Virus record (IMG/VR): IMGVR_UViG_3300045135_002200
Span: 1-37,793 of that record
Direction: 5' to 3' (one strand)
Origin: a virus
Length of the DNA: 37,793 bases
Positions 27,436 to 35,085 of the stretch are shown in pieces. Each line of letters opens with the position of its first letter. The first letter of the stretch is position 1. The position numbers and the translations under genes were made by a program. A model generated the notes under the pieces. That model made no database searches, had not been told where the DNA came from, and worked only from the letters and a program-made list of their open reading frames with translations.

Positions 27436-28203
27436 CTAAACCTCCGTAAACTCTGCCCAGTCTTGCGACCATTGCGGCATTTGCTCAAATATCGTCTGCA
27501 AAGCCGCTCGATCTGCGTTTCGTATCTCTAACGTGCTCGCAATCAACTTCTCTTTGGTGGCCGCATCTACGCCCTGCATTGTCTGGATTTTCTCGATAGC
27601 AATTACGGTATCTTGGCGCATCTTGTCCCACGAACGAACATACTCCCCTTTCAGGTTGGCCGAGGCTTCCGCGCTCATTTGCTCCATCCTGCCGGACTGC
27701 TCTAGGCGGGTTAAAAACTCTTTCGCCTCAATGTCTCGGTCTGTCTGCCATTTACTTAGTTCTTGGCTTGAGTTGAACTCTTGCGCACGATTATCGGCCT
27801 GCTGATTCGCCATGCTCGCAGCATTGTCAGCCGTTGCATTAAACTGCTGTGCTTGGTTGTTTGACTGCTGATTGGTCATAGATTGCGAATGGTGGGTTTT
27901 CGCGTCTTGTTGCGCGATAGGCATTGCAGCGTCAATCGCTGCACCATGCGCTGCACCGACAGCAAAAGAAGAATTGAGAAGCCCGCGCTGATTCGCCATC
28001 TGCAAGCCTTTCGTTTCGGCCCGCTTCATGTAATCCCCGCCCTTATCCAAAAGCGAAGTCATTTGCCCTTGCACTGTGGCTTTGTCGCCCACTTCGCGCT
28101 GATCTGCTTGGTAGCTAGTCGCCTGCGTTTGCGTAGGTGTTACCGCTGTCTGCGGTTGGTCTAGGTTGGTATTGGTCTGTTTCGTACTGTTGATTAACGC
28201 CAT
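27436..28203 (-). CDS. Virion structural protein candidate, 255 aa
   Basis: A Thr/Gln-rich N-terminus (residues 1-50) is followed by a segment (QMANQRGLLNSSFAVGAAHG AAID) of a kind found in internal virion proteins of several podoviruses. The middle is Asn/Gln-rich and helical and the C-terminal third contains a charged helical region (WDKMRQDTVIAIEKIQTMQG). No enzyme motif is seen. It starts the group of internal proteins that leads to the giant protein and is probably one of the core proteins. Confidence 0.7.
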   Translation of the reverse strand: MALINSTKQTNTNLDQPQTAVTPTQTQATSYQADQREVGDKATVQGQMTSLLDKGGDYMKRAETKGLQMANQRGLLNSSFAVGAAHGAAIDAAMPIAQQDAKTHHSQSMTNQQSNNQAQQFNATADNAASMANQQADNRAQEFNSSQELSKWQTDRDIEAKEFLTRLEQSGRMEQMSAEASANLKGEYVRSWDKMRQDTVIAIEKIQTMQGVDAATKEKLIASTLEIRNADRAALQTIFEQMPQWSQDWAEFTEV

Positions 28204-28206
28204 GCG

Positions 28207-28647
28207 CTACTCCAAAGTTAAGTTGACATGGAACACAACGGCATCAAGCCCGTACCATGACAGAGAGGGTTTTAAAGGGATGCGATAGAAAACAACTTCG
28301 GGCGCGATCATCGGACAGATAATCTTTTTGGAATGGTCATAAGCACCCTTGCGGCACTTGCCTGACTCTCGATAACCATAGACTGCGCCTGCATGAAGAT
28401 TGAACTCTAAGCCTCTGCTGTAAGTACGAAAGGTACGACCAACAACAAAGCTATCATCGTGATATGAGTTTGTGAAATAACCGCCAAAGACCTTGTTGTG
28501 CGAGAGAATGACGGTTCTGTGAAACCCGTTGTAATCGCCATCACTCATGTGCTTAGAGAAGCCGCCAAGCGTTAATCGCGTTTCGGCTTGTGCGAATTGC
28601 AGGCATAAAAAAACCGCGACTAGCGCGGCTGTGAGTTTTGCGATCAT
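28207..28647 (-). CDS. Secreted beta-rich protein with signal peptide, 146 aa
   Basis: Residues 1-21 form a typical signal peptide (MIAKLTAALVAVFLCLQFAQ, cut likely after AQA). The mature part alternates polar and aromatic residues in short strands (GGYFTNSYHDDSFVVGRTF, LEFNLHAGAVYGYRESGKC), as in a small outer-membrane barrel or periplasmic lipid-binding fold. Two Cys could form a disulfide. Export of a protein encoded among virion genes points to cell-surface change, such as superinfection exclusion, or to release. The start overlaps the preceding stop (TAATG). A terminator-like hairpin lies in its signal-peptide coding region. Confidence 0.75.
   Translation of the reverse strand: MIAKLTAALVAVFLCLQFAQAETRLTLGGFSKHMSDGDYNGFHRTVILSHNKVFGGYFTNSYHDDSFVVGRTFRTYSRGLEFNLHAGAVYGYRESGKCRKGAYDHSKKIICPMIAPEVVFYRIPLKPSLSWYGLDAVVFHVNLTLE
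28591..28616. repeat. 26-bp perfect repeat, copy 1 (in signal-peptide coding region)
   Basis: These 26 bases are identical to 34840-34865. They include a run of seven A (T on the minus strand) and GCGAATTGC. Here they are coding. The second copy is in the terminator region before the scaffold gene. Confidence 0.8.
28607..28628 (-). terminator. Terminator-like hairpin inside a coding region
   Basis: On the minus strand CCGCG-CTAGT-CGCGG is followed by seven T. It overlaps codons 7-14 of the secreted-protein gene. It would act as an attenuator only when translation is absent or slow. Confidence 0.5.
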
Positions 28648-29249
28648 TAGAACCTCAAGAAATTAGAGTAAGTGCAACTTGCGGCAATCGCTTGGCCTTG
28701 TATATTAAATGCTGCTGCAAGTGTGTCCCCCTCGGCAGAAGTAAGCGATCTGTAGTAATTGATCTGCGTCCCAGTCACGCCACTTGTGCGCGCCAGAGAC
28801 ATAGTTACCCCTGCACCTATTAGCTGATTATATACGTTGAGCGTAACAGAATTAGGGTAGTATCTGTTGTTCACGCTAAGGGTTTGGCCATCGGTACTTT
28901 TAATGGCTAGCGTCATGCTGTCAGAAGAGCTGTTGATAAAATCCAAAGAACTTACATATAAACTGTCTACGTCTAGTCGCGCATTAGTATTGGAAGTCGA
29001 GTAGTATAAAATAAACCCGCCATTGGATGCCTTTGCTGTTTTTGTGTTTGGAGTGCCTAGAGCCTTAAAAAAGTCAGCAGGGCTACCTTTGCCATAGAAA
29101 TCATCAGGCAACTTAACATTCCCTGCGCTCTTCCCTGTAAGCGTTAATACCGCAGCATCATCAAACCTTAGTTTTGTGCTAGTTGGATTGCCTAGTTCAA
29201 TATTCACATCGTCTGGAAATTTTATTTTGCCGCTAGAAGCCATTACCAT
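28647..29249 (-). CDS. Tail fibre/tip protein candidate, 200 aa
   Basis: The protein is rich in Ser, Thr, Asn and Gly with short strands (KIKFPDDVNIELGNPTSTKL, LRFDDAAVLTLTGKSAG) and ends with a beta-rich segment. This composition is that of a fibre or spike tip. It is encoded just after the main fibre gene. ATG 29249 follows AAGG, and ATG 29243 is an alternative. The receptor-binding role is inferred from position and composition. Confidence 0.65.
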   Translation of the reverse strand: MVMASSGKIKFPDDVNIELGNPTSTKLRFDDAAVLTLTGKSAGNVKLPDDFYGKGSPADFFKALGTPNTKTAKASNGGFILYYSTSNTNARLDVDSLYVSSLDFINSSSDSMTLAIKSTDGQTLSVNNRYYPNSVTLNVYNQLIGAGVTMSLARTSGVTGTQINYYRSLTSAEGDTLAAAFNIQGQAIAASCTYSNFLRF

Positions 29250-29252
29250 AAT

Positions 29253-30317
29253 CTAAGCCTTTATGTAGCCAGTAGGTTCTACATTGCCATGCAGGGTAAT
29301 AGTTGAGCCTGACTTGCTAATCATGGCCTCCAGTGCAGTTATCCTATTCCCCAAACTTGTAATCGAAGCTGCTTGAGTTCCGTTGACAGTCACCGCGCCA
29401 TCCGCTGTTGACTGTGCGGTTGCTGCGTTCGTCACCGCTGTATCTGCTGTGCCTTGCGCGGTTGCTGCGTTAGTCACCGCTGTGTCTGCTGTGTCTTGCG
29501 CCGTTGCTGCGTTAGTCACCGCTGTATTGGCTGTCGTCTGCGCGGTTGTGACCAGTGCATTAACATCACGCACCGCCTTAGAAGAAGCGTAAGAGCCGCT
29601 GCTATTCAAAACAAGAGAATCGCTAATGCCGTAGTTCTGGACGTTATTCAGCCCAACATCTGACTTAGTGAGCGTGACGACACCCGTTCTGCCTGCAACA
29701 CTCTGTACTGCTAGGTTTGCCGGAAGAATCTCATACGTCAGATCGGCCTTAATAGATAGCTCGTCCTCTACGACAACTGCGCCCACTTGCGGCAATGTGC
29801 CATCAACCGTAATGCGCCAATACTTGCCTGCATCTACCTCAACAGGCGTTGGGATAGGCAATGCACCGCCTGAAGCATCCCAACCCTCTTGCCACTCCCT
29901 TGCGCCACTGGCCGCTAAGGTTGCCTGCTGCGCGGCTGTCTGCGCCTCCGTTCGATAGGTCGCTGTGTCCGTCCTCCACGTTGAAACATCGCTATGCCAA
30001 GTACCTACATCACTATGCTTGCTCGCTACATCAGGAAGCAGCGTATCGGTAATGTTTGACTCGGCAGCAAGCGCGCTTGTATTGGCGCTTTGCGCGGATA
30101 TTTCTAAGGCTTTTAGTGTTCCCCAGTTAGCCGCATGGTTATCTTCTGTCGGGTCAGCAACATAGAAAGGCGTTAGAAACCCCGTTCCATCAGGTCTAGG
30201 CTGCGGCAGTAGGTCAAAGCCCACCTGTATGCTGACAAATTCTTGCGCCACCTCTTCGGCCCGCGCCAATGCGCCCGCTAAAAACGTGCCGGAATAATCA
30301 AAGTAATCGTTGCTCAA
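29253..30317 (-). CDS. Tail fibre protein, 354 aa
   Basis: Residues 1-80 resemble the particle-binding N-terminus of podoviral fibres (FDYSGTFLAGALARAEEVAQ ... LLPQPRPDGTGFLTPFYV). Residues 80-150 are Ala/Ser/Thr-rich and likely a trimeric helical stalk. VAGRTGVVTLTKSDVGLNNV near 210-230 is a hallmark of phage tail-fibre repeats. After it come 14-residue tandem repeats (TADTAVTNAATAQ) encoded by 42-bp DNA repeats, then a short tip. The start overlaps the nozzle-like gene (ATGA). It should bind the host surface. Confidence 0.85.
   Translation of the reverse strand: MSNDYFDYSGTFLAGALARAEEVAQEFVSIQVGFDLLPQPRPDGTGFLTPFYVADPTEDNHAANWGTLKALEISAQSANTSALAAESNITDTLLPDVASKHSDVGTWHSDVSTWRTDTATYRTEAQTAAQQATLAASGAREWQEGWDASGGALPIPTPVEVDAGKYWRITVDGTLPQVGAVVVEDELSIKADLTYEILPANLAVQSVAGRTGVVTLTKSDVGLNNVQNYGISDSLVLNSSGSYASSKAVRDVNALVTTAQTTANTAVTNAATAQDTADTAVTNAATAQGTADTAVTNAATAQSTADGAVTVNGTQAASITSLGNRITALEAMISKSGSTITLHGNVEPTGYIKA
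29419..29544 (-). repeat. Three 42-bp tandem repeats in the fibre gene
   Basis: Units start at 29419, 29461 and 29503, each opening GTTGCTGCGTT on the plus strand, and differ at only a few bases. They encode 14-residue stalk repeats. Copy number could vary by slippage and change fibre length. Confidence 0.85.
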
Positions 30318-31912
30318 CGTCTAGTCCCTCGTAAGGAGTATTGAATGGTTGCGTCATACACAATGAAAGGCTTGTCTGTTGCGCTCTTGTGATAGACCAA
30401 GATGGCAAGGTTGCGCCCTATGCCGCCTATATCGACTCTGGCCTCACTCACAATCTGAGCCGACCAGTTAAACTCATTCCAGTTCGTGTTTTCCCATGCA
30501 CCGCCACCGCCAAGCAATGAGGCATCAATCGCCCTATGCCCGCCATGCTCGCGTGAGCCATAATCAAACTCTGGTTTAATCTGTAAGGTAAGGTTGGTTT
30601 CCGCTTCCAAGCCGATAATCAGGCTGCGGAAAAACTTGTTCGTATTGGGTGAGCGTAAGTGCGAGAACGATAACTTTAAGTAAGATTCAATCTCCGCACC
30701 GTCAAAGCTCGTGCCTTTCTCAAGCTCATAGACGTATCTATCCCCTGCACCAACAAAGATGCGCTCTTCCCCGTTTTCATCTTCGGTAGAGCAAATGGAA
30801 AGCGGGGAATATGGGTCAGCCTTGAAAGGGTAAAGCGCTCTGGAATAGCCATCTAAAGACTGATTGCCAAGCGTGAGAGAAATAACTTCCGTTCCCTCTG
30901 GGTGACGAAAGAACATCATGTATTGGTTACGATCACGCGAAATACAGCTACCGCACAAATCATTCTTGCGCGCCAAGACGTAGCGCTTAATGGGCCTGTC
31001 TATCGTGCCGGACATGAAGTTACCAAACGACTGTGTGGCCGACATGGTGGTTAGACCTCGATCATCCAGATAGAACAGATCGCCTAAATCCTGAATCGAA
31101 AATTCGCGTGCGCCCGCCCTGTCTTGCTGCGTGCGTAAATCTTTATTCAGCCAATCGTCTTGACTTGTGCCATACAAGATAGAGATTTTGTTGCGCATAA
31201 AGATGGCTAACGCACCACCCACCGTTGGCCGCATACCCACAATTTCATCCCCTGCGCCATACGCCCCTGCACCCCCTGTTGCAGCGTCCCAGTCTGTCGG
31301 GTCGCCAATAGCAGAGTGGACGTACTGCCCATCAGGATATGCCAGAAACAGATGATTAGAGTGTGCCGCTATGTGTGTTGGCGCGGTTGTTTCTCCGGCA
31401 GGCGAAATGCTTGATATAGTCGTTCCATCAAACATCTTGGCGCGATTAACGCCATCCACCCAGAACATACGCTCGCCATCCGTGTTCCCGTAGAAGTTGT
31501 GTGTAATAAACTCAAACGTGCCGTAAGCATCCCCTACCGTACCAACCAACTCCCACCCTGCCGGAGTCGATTTATACATATTACTGGTATAGCCATCACT
31601 CGAAATACGCACCGCATACAGCGCGCCTTTGAAGTAATGTATGCCCTGCACCTGACCGACACCATCTATATGCGGAGCGCTAGGCACATAACCAATAGCG
31701 GCTCGTGCAGCATCAGGGTCACTCGCCACACTAGGCGCTTCTTGACCGTCAAACCGCTCGTAACCCCCGACACGCCTATAACCACCGCCCGCCTTAACAT
31801 CATAGTTCTGACATAAGATCATTGAGCCTGCCGGAATCTGTAGAGGGTTGCTCTCTAAATCCAAGCCGCCAACGCACGCGACAGTTTCAAAACGTCTGTT
31901 CTCTTTAATCAT
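30314..31912 (-). CDS. Tail nozzle/stabilisation-type protein, 532 aa
   Basis: The protein has an N-terminal strand region (RRFETVACVGGLDLESNPLQ) and a series of repeated blade-like segments (for example HFYGNTDGERMFWVDGVNRA, HLFLAYPDGQYVHSAIGDPT and LGDLFYLDDRGLTTMSATQS). This suggests a beta-propeller like tail nozzle proteins of podoviruses (T7 gp12 and P22 gp10 type). It follows the adaptor gene with an ATGA overlap and precedes the fibre. No enzyme motif is seen. The class is inferred from position, size and the repeated strands. Confidence 0.75.
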   Translation of the reverse strand: MIKENRRFETVACVGGLDLESNPLQIPAGSMILCQNYDVKAGGGYRRVGGYERFDGQEAPSVASDPDAARAAIGYVPSAPHIDGVGQVQGIHYFKGALYAVRISSDGYTSNMYKSTPAGWELVGTVGDAYGTFEFITHNFYGNTDGERMFWVDGVNRAKMFDGTTISSISPAGETTAPTHIAAHSNHLFLAYPDGQYVHSAIGDPTDWDAATGGAGAYGAGDEIVGMRPTVGGALAIFMRNKISILYGTSQDDWLNKDLRTQQDRAGAREFSIQDLGDLFYLDDRGLTTMSATQSFGNFMSGTIDRPIKRYVLARKNDLCGSCISRDRNQYMMFFRHPEGTEVISLTLGNQSLDGYSRALYPFKADPYSPLSICSTEDENGEERIFVGAGDRYVYELEKGTSFDGAEIESYLKLSFSHLRSPNTNKFFRSLIIGLEAETNLTLQIKPEFDYGSREHGGHRAIDASLLGGGGAWENTNWNEFNWSAQIVSEARVDIGGIGRNLAILVYHKSATDKPFIVYDATIQYSLRGTRR

Positions 31913-32556
31913 GCTAAGGGTTTGGCCTGCATCATCGTTGGTAGGTACTCCCCATTCAGCGTAGAAAGCATCTTGGCGTAGTTCTCCGCTGCGCGCTGAT
32001 ACAGATTGCCCGCCTCGTCATAACTCGCTAACTGCATTAACGCACCCCAAACAATCAGCAAGTGATACGCTTCGGGCAAATCGGGAACATCGGTGTTATT
32101 GGTTAATACTTCGGGCGCTCGGTAATACTCGCCCTGAATGGTTACGTCCTCACCCAAGTCTGGATAGACCTCGATCAAGCCGTTTTCTTGCGCCACGATA
32201 AACGGGTACGTCTGCGGGCTGTCTTGCTCCCTGCGGTACTTGCGCAATTCTTCAATAGAGACATGCAACGGATAAGTGCGCGAGCCATCGGCCCGCTGCA
32301 CCATAATGCTGTCTGACTTTAGATCGCGCATATCCAGAGAGATTAACTTCTGTGTTTCACCACTGGTCATGCTGATGCTGAAAGGCGATAACTTAAATCG
32401 CCAATCTTTCCGCATTACCTGAATCTCGGTCCATGCTTGCGCAATCCAGTCAATGACGCGCTGCATTTCACCTGACTGACCATCTACCGAAGCAGGGCCA
32501 TTACCTGAATAGCCCGCCTCTTGTCGCAGGCGCTTGCACAGCGCTAAGTAATTCAC
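31909..32556 (-). CDS. Head-to-tail adaptor protein, 215 aa
   Basis: Features include a helical N-terminus (MNYLALCKRLRQEAGYSGNG, then RVIDWIAQAWTEIQVMRKDW), a beta-rich middle (YPFIVAQENGLIEVYPDLGE) and a C-terminal helix (LPEAYHLLIVWGALMQLASY). This matches the gp6/tail-tubular-A-like adaptors of podoviruses, which join the portal ring to the nozzle. ATGA overlaps lie on both sides. The assignment is by pattern and place. Confidence 0.75.
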   Translation of the reverse strand: MNYLALCKRLRQEAGYSGNGPASVDGQSGEMQRVIDWIAQAWTEIQVMRKDWRFKLSPFSISMTSGETQKLISLDMRDLKSDSIMVQRADGSRTYPLHVSIEELRKYRREQDSPQTYPFIVAQENGLIEVYPDLGEDVTIQGEYYRAPEVLTNNTDVPDLPEAYHLLIVWGALMQLASYDEAGNLYQRAAENYAKMLSTLNGEYLPTMMQAKPLA

Positions 32557-32933
32557 TGTGCAGCCACCACTTGATAAGGGTAACGAGGCACTTTTGAATA
32601 TTCTGTCATTTTGTCATCCCATACCGTCTTAGTGGCATGATTCAAAACCTCAATCACAGATAGAGGCACAGAGACAGGCTTGCCGCGCTGCATGACAAAG
32701 TTCCGGCCATTGACACCAACAACCACTGGGCGCTTATCCATTTCGCTTTCTGCACAGATAATCGTAATACGCTCTTCTTTTGCGAATGTTTTAGCATTGA
32801 CCACTTCCGGCTCAACATCGTCAATTTCGCCAAGCGCTGCATTGATTTTCTTCTGTAGTGCTGCGGCTGACATTTTGCTATCAAATTCAATACCGAGCGC
32901 TTCCGCTTGTTCTGCTAATTCACTTTTTGACAT
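32553..32933 (-). CDS. Head-associated protein with HeH/SAP-like N-terminus, 126 aa
   Basis: ATG 32933 is used because GAGAGAG lies upstream, whereas a TTG at 32948 would overlap that site. Residues 1-40 (MSKSELAEQAEALGIEFDSK, then AALQKKINAAL) look like a small helix-extended-loop-helix fold that often binds DNA or protein. The rest is beta-rich (RPVVVGVNGRNFVMQRGKPV). Its place between capsid and adaptor suggests a minor head or completion protein. A terminator precedes it, so it may be expressed less than the capsid. Confidence 0.65.
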   Translation of the reverse strand: MSKSELAEQAEALGIEFDSKMSAAALQKKINAALGEIDDVEPEVVNAKTFAKEERITIICAESEMDKRPVVVGVNGRNFVMQRGKPVSVPLSVIEVLNHATKTVWDDKMTEYSKVPRYPYQVVAAQ

Positions 32934-32957
32934 GGTTTTCTCTCTCAAATTAAGACA

Positions 32958-32982
32958 TAAAAAAAGCGGCCCGAAAGCCGCT
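32958..32982 (-). terminator. Intrinsic terminator after the capsid gene
   Basis: On the minus strand AGCGGC-TTTCGG-GCCGCT is followed by a T run. It lies just after the capsid stop and would reduce transcription into the downstream genes. Confidence 0.85.
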
Positions 32983-32999
32983 CCTTACTTTGAACAGGA

Positions 33000-34001
33000 C
33001 TACGCCTGCTCTGTGACACCTACCTCAACACGCATCATCCAACTTTCGTTTAGAATCACCGCCTCAAAGTATGTTTTCCAACCGACATAACCACGCTGAC
33101 CGAGTGGGTCGTCTTTGGTTGGTGTAGATGGGTTTAGTACAGATGGCGTAATCGCCCCCGCACCTTTCAACGGCACAACGCCATACGCTTCTTTTGCCAC
33201 ATAAATGACTGAGTAAACGTCAACATTCGTTTCGTCTACCGCCACCATGCCGTTTAGAGAAGCCGCGCCTGCGCCTAGCATTGGCTCAAGCACTGGCGAA
33301 AGAATGTAACGCACATCCTCGACCTTACCGATTTCGTAAGGTAGCGCTTTCATCTGACCGTACTTCTCGCAAGGCGTGAAGTTCGGCATATCACGAATGT
33401 CACTCTCCAAGTCCGTGTGTGCAAACGCAATGAACGCTGCATCGACTGGCTCAGTTGAGTAGTTCGGAGAAGAGCCCACCATAGAGGTGATTTTCTTCGC
33501 ACGATTCGCTTTAAGCGTTCGCGTCACAGCACGTTGCTTGCCAAGCGATAGCGCAGAGTTGACGCCTGCGCGAGTCGTACCATTGGCGTAAGATACGTTT
33601 GTGCCGCCCTGCAAAATGCCCCAAGTCAACACTTCCACCGTTTCTGCGGCTTGCTCGCCACACATGACGTTAGAGTCTTTCAACACTGGGTCTTCTGACA
33701 AATCATCGACTACATCAGAGATTTCAACCACATCACCGTATTGCTTGATGGTGACAGTGACTTTCTCATACGCCATTTTGCGTGCAGCAGGCGTTTCACC
33801 CTCTGTCAAAGGCGTGGTTGCAACAGGGAACGGAATAGGACGAATCCAAGAAACCGTATCTGCTTTGTTTTTTGGTAGTGGTTTAGACTGACCAAACTTG
33901 TTTAGAACCAAAATTGGTTCAGCGTGCGACAATTGATCGGCTGCCGCATACGCAGCAGTACGCTGCGAAATATCACCGTAGGAAGTACCTGTGTAAGCCA
34001 T
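33000..34001 (-). CDS. Major capsid protein, N4-gp56 family, 333 aa
   Basis: The sequence fits the N4-gp56 family of HK97-fold capsids: MAYTGTSYGDISQRTAAYAA at the start, TVSWIRPIPFPVATTPLTEG, VTVTIKQYGDVVEISDVVDD, LESDIRDMPNFTPCEKYGQM, and a C-terminal GYVGWKTYFEAVILNESWMM. It follows the scaffold gene. It is a complete gene of typical length with no sign of an N-terminal prohead propeptide. Confidence 0.93.
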   Translation of the reverse strand: MAYTGTSYGDISQRTAAYAAADQLSHAEPILVLNKFGQSKPLPKNKADTVSWIRPIPFPVATTPLTEGETPAARKMAYEKVTVTIKQYGDVVEISDVVDDLSEDPVLKDSNVMCGEQAAETVEVLTWGILQGGTNVSYANGTTRAGVNSALSLGKQRAVTRTLKANRAKKITSMVGSSPNYSTEPVDAAFIAFAHTDLESDIRDMPNFTPCEKYGQMKALPYEIGKVEDVRYILSPVLEPMLGAGAASLNGMVAVDETNVDVYSVIYVAKEAYGVVPLKGAGAITPSVLNPSTPTKDDPLGQRGYVGWKTYFEAVILNESWMMRVEVGVTEQA

Positions 34002-34006
34002 GATGC

Positions 34007-34798
34007 TTAACCTCGTCTTTTACTGTTCACTCGTGCATTGAAAGCGGATTCAAAATCCATATCGTCCCCCGCTCTAGCGATTCGTTTGCTAGGCGCGGCC
34101 ACGTTACTTTCTAGGCGTGAGCGGTTTTTGTTTCGGGTTTGGTTTGCGCCCGTCATTGCCTTGTAGCTATCCAAAACGTATGCGGCATCTGCGGCATCAT
34201 TGGAGTGGCGCTTGGCTTGAATGAAGTCGGGCTGATCGGCAATCCAGTTGTCGAACTCGTTTGAATTAGCAATCTCTTGGAAGTCAGGATGGCGGCTTTT
34301 TAATGCGGCAATCTGCGCTTCTTGAGCGTCTTGCTGTACGCGCTCGGTTAATGGGCTGATCTTGTGCTCGATCTGGCTAAGGCGATCTTCTACGACACTG
34401 TTTAGTCGTTGGTTAATGGCCTCTGCCACTTCGGGCATATCTTCTAAAAGCTCGTCCCATGAACTCCCGTTCAGGTCTTGAGCTAGTTGGTCTTGTGCTT
34501 GTGCGTGCGTATTTCCCTGTGCCGCACTATCCACTTGAGAAGTGAGCTTGTGGTTTAACTCTTCAACTTGGCGCTGATAGGCGCTAATACGTCCGTTGTT
34601 AGATTGGAATTTCTGGCGGTAATCGTCCCGCTCGCGTTCCAACTCGGCTAAACGATCTTCAAGCGTGACCTCTTCGGGTTCGTTGTGCTCTTCGGGTTCG
34701 TCTTGCGCGTCAACATCGGCTAGATTCTCGATCACCTCCTCGCTACTCGCCTCACCAAAGGCGGCTTCAAAATCATCCATTTCACTTTCTGTACTCAT
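34007..34798 (-). CDS. Capsid scaffold protein, 263 aa
   Basis: This is an acidic, helical protein with a coiled coil around residues 45-110 (LEDRLAELERERDDYRQKFQ, YQRQVEELNHKL) and a basic C-terminus (KRIARAGDDMDFESAFNARV), the expected layout for a scaffold whose basic tail binds the capsid protein. Position directly before the capsid gene supports this. ATG 34798 follows AGGAG. Two terminators lie about 30 bases upstream of its ribosome site. Confidence 0.85.
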   Translation of the reverse strand: MSTESEMDDFEAAFGEASSEEVIENLADVDAQDEPEEHNEPEEVTLEDRLAELERERDDYRQKFQSNNGRISAYQRQVEELNHKLTSQVDSAAQGNTHAQAQDQLAQDLNGSSWDELLEDMPEVAEAINQRLNSVVEDRLSQIEHKISPLTERVQQDAQEAQIAALKSRHPDFQEIANSNEFDNWIADQPDFIQAKRHSNDAADAAYVLDSYKAMTGANQTRNKNRSRLESNVAAPSKRIARAGDDMDFESAFNARVNSKRRG

Positions 34799-34830
34799 TT
34801 CTCACTTCTCCTGCGGCTAATTAGCGGCAC

Positions 34831-34852
34831 AAAAAAACCTGCGAATTGCAGG
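34831..34852 (-). terminator. Tandem terminator 2 upstream of the scaffold gene
   Basis: On the minus strand CCTGC-AATTC-GCAGG is followed by seven T. The hairpin shares sequence with the 26-bp repeat. Confidence 0.7.
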
Positions 34853-34865
34853 CATAAAAAAACCG
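34840..34865. repeat. 26-bp perfect repeat, copy 2 (terminator region)
   Basis: Identical to 28591-28616. Here it spans the junction of the two tandem terminators. Confidence 0.8.
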
Positions 34866-34880
34866 ACTCAGTGGTCGGTT
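34856..34880 (-). terminator. Tandem terminator 1 after the portal-linked gene
   Basis: On the minus strand AACCGAC-CACTGA-GTCGGTT is followed by T residues. The stem begins in the stop codon of the 68-aa gene. Terminators here isolate the portal transcript from the scaffold/capsid transcript. Confidence 0.8.
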
Positions 34881-35085
34881 ATATGTATTGCGCGTTCAAG
34901 GGTGGCGGCTCGTTAGGCGGCTTCTCTAGGTGCAATAATTCATCAATTAGGTAAATGTTTGCGCGCAAGGCTTCATCGTTGCCCCCGCCTGCAATCAAGT
35001 CGTTCACGCATTGCTTACGCTTCTCGTTCAATACGCGCGTAACGGCTTTCCAAGTCTGTGAGTAAGGCTCAACTGTATGAGTCAT
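34879..35085 (-). CDS. Small portal-linked protein, 68 aa
   Basis: The gene starts within the 3' end of the portal gene (17-base overlap) and ends at the tandem terminators. The product is helical (TWKAVTRVLNEKRKQCVNDL, IYLIDELLHLEKPPNEPPPL) with a proline-rich tail. Small genes are common directly after portal genes in this phage type, but the function is not known. The start ATG is at 35085. Confidence 0.7.
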   Translation of the reverse strand: MTHTVEPYSQTWKAVTRVLNEKRKQCVNDLIAGGGNDEALRANIYLIDELLHLEKPPNEPPPLNAQYI

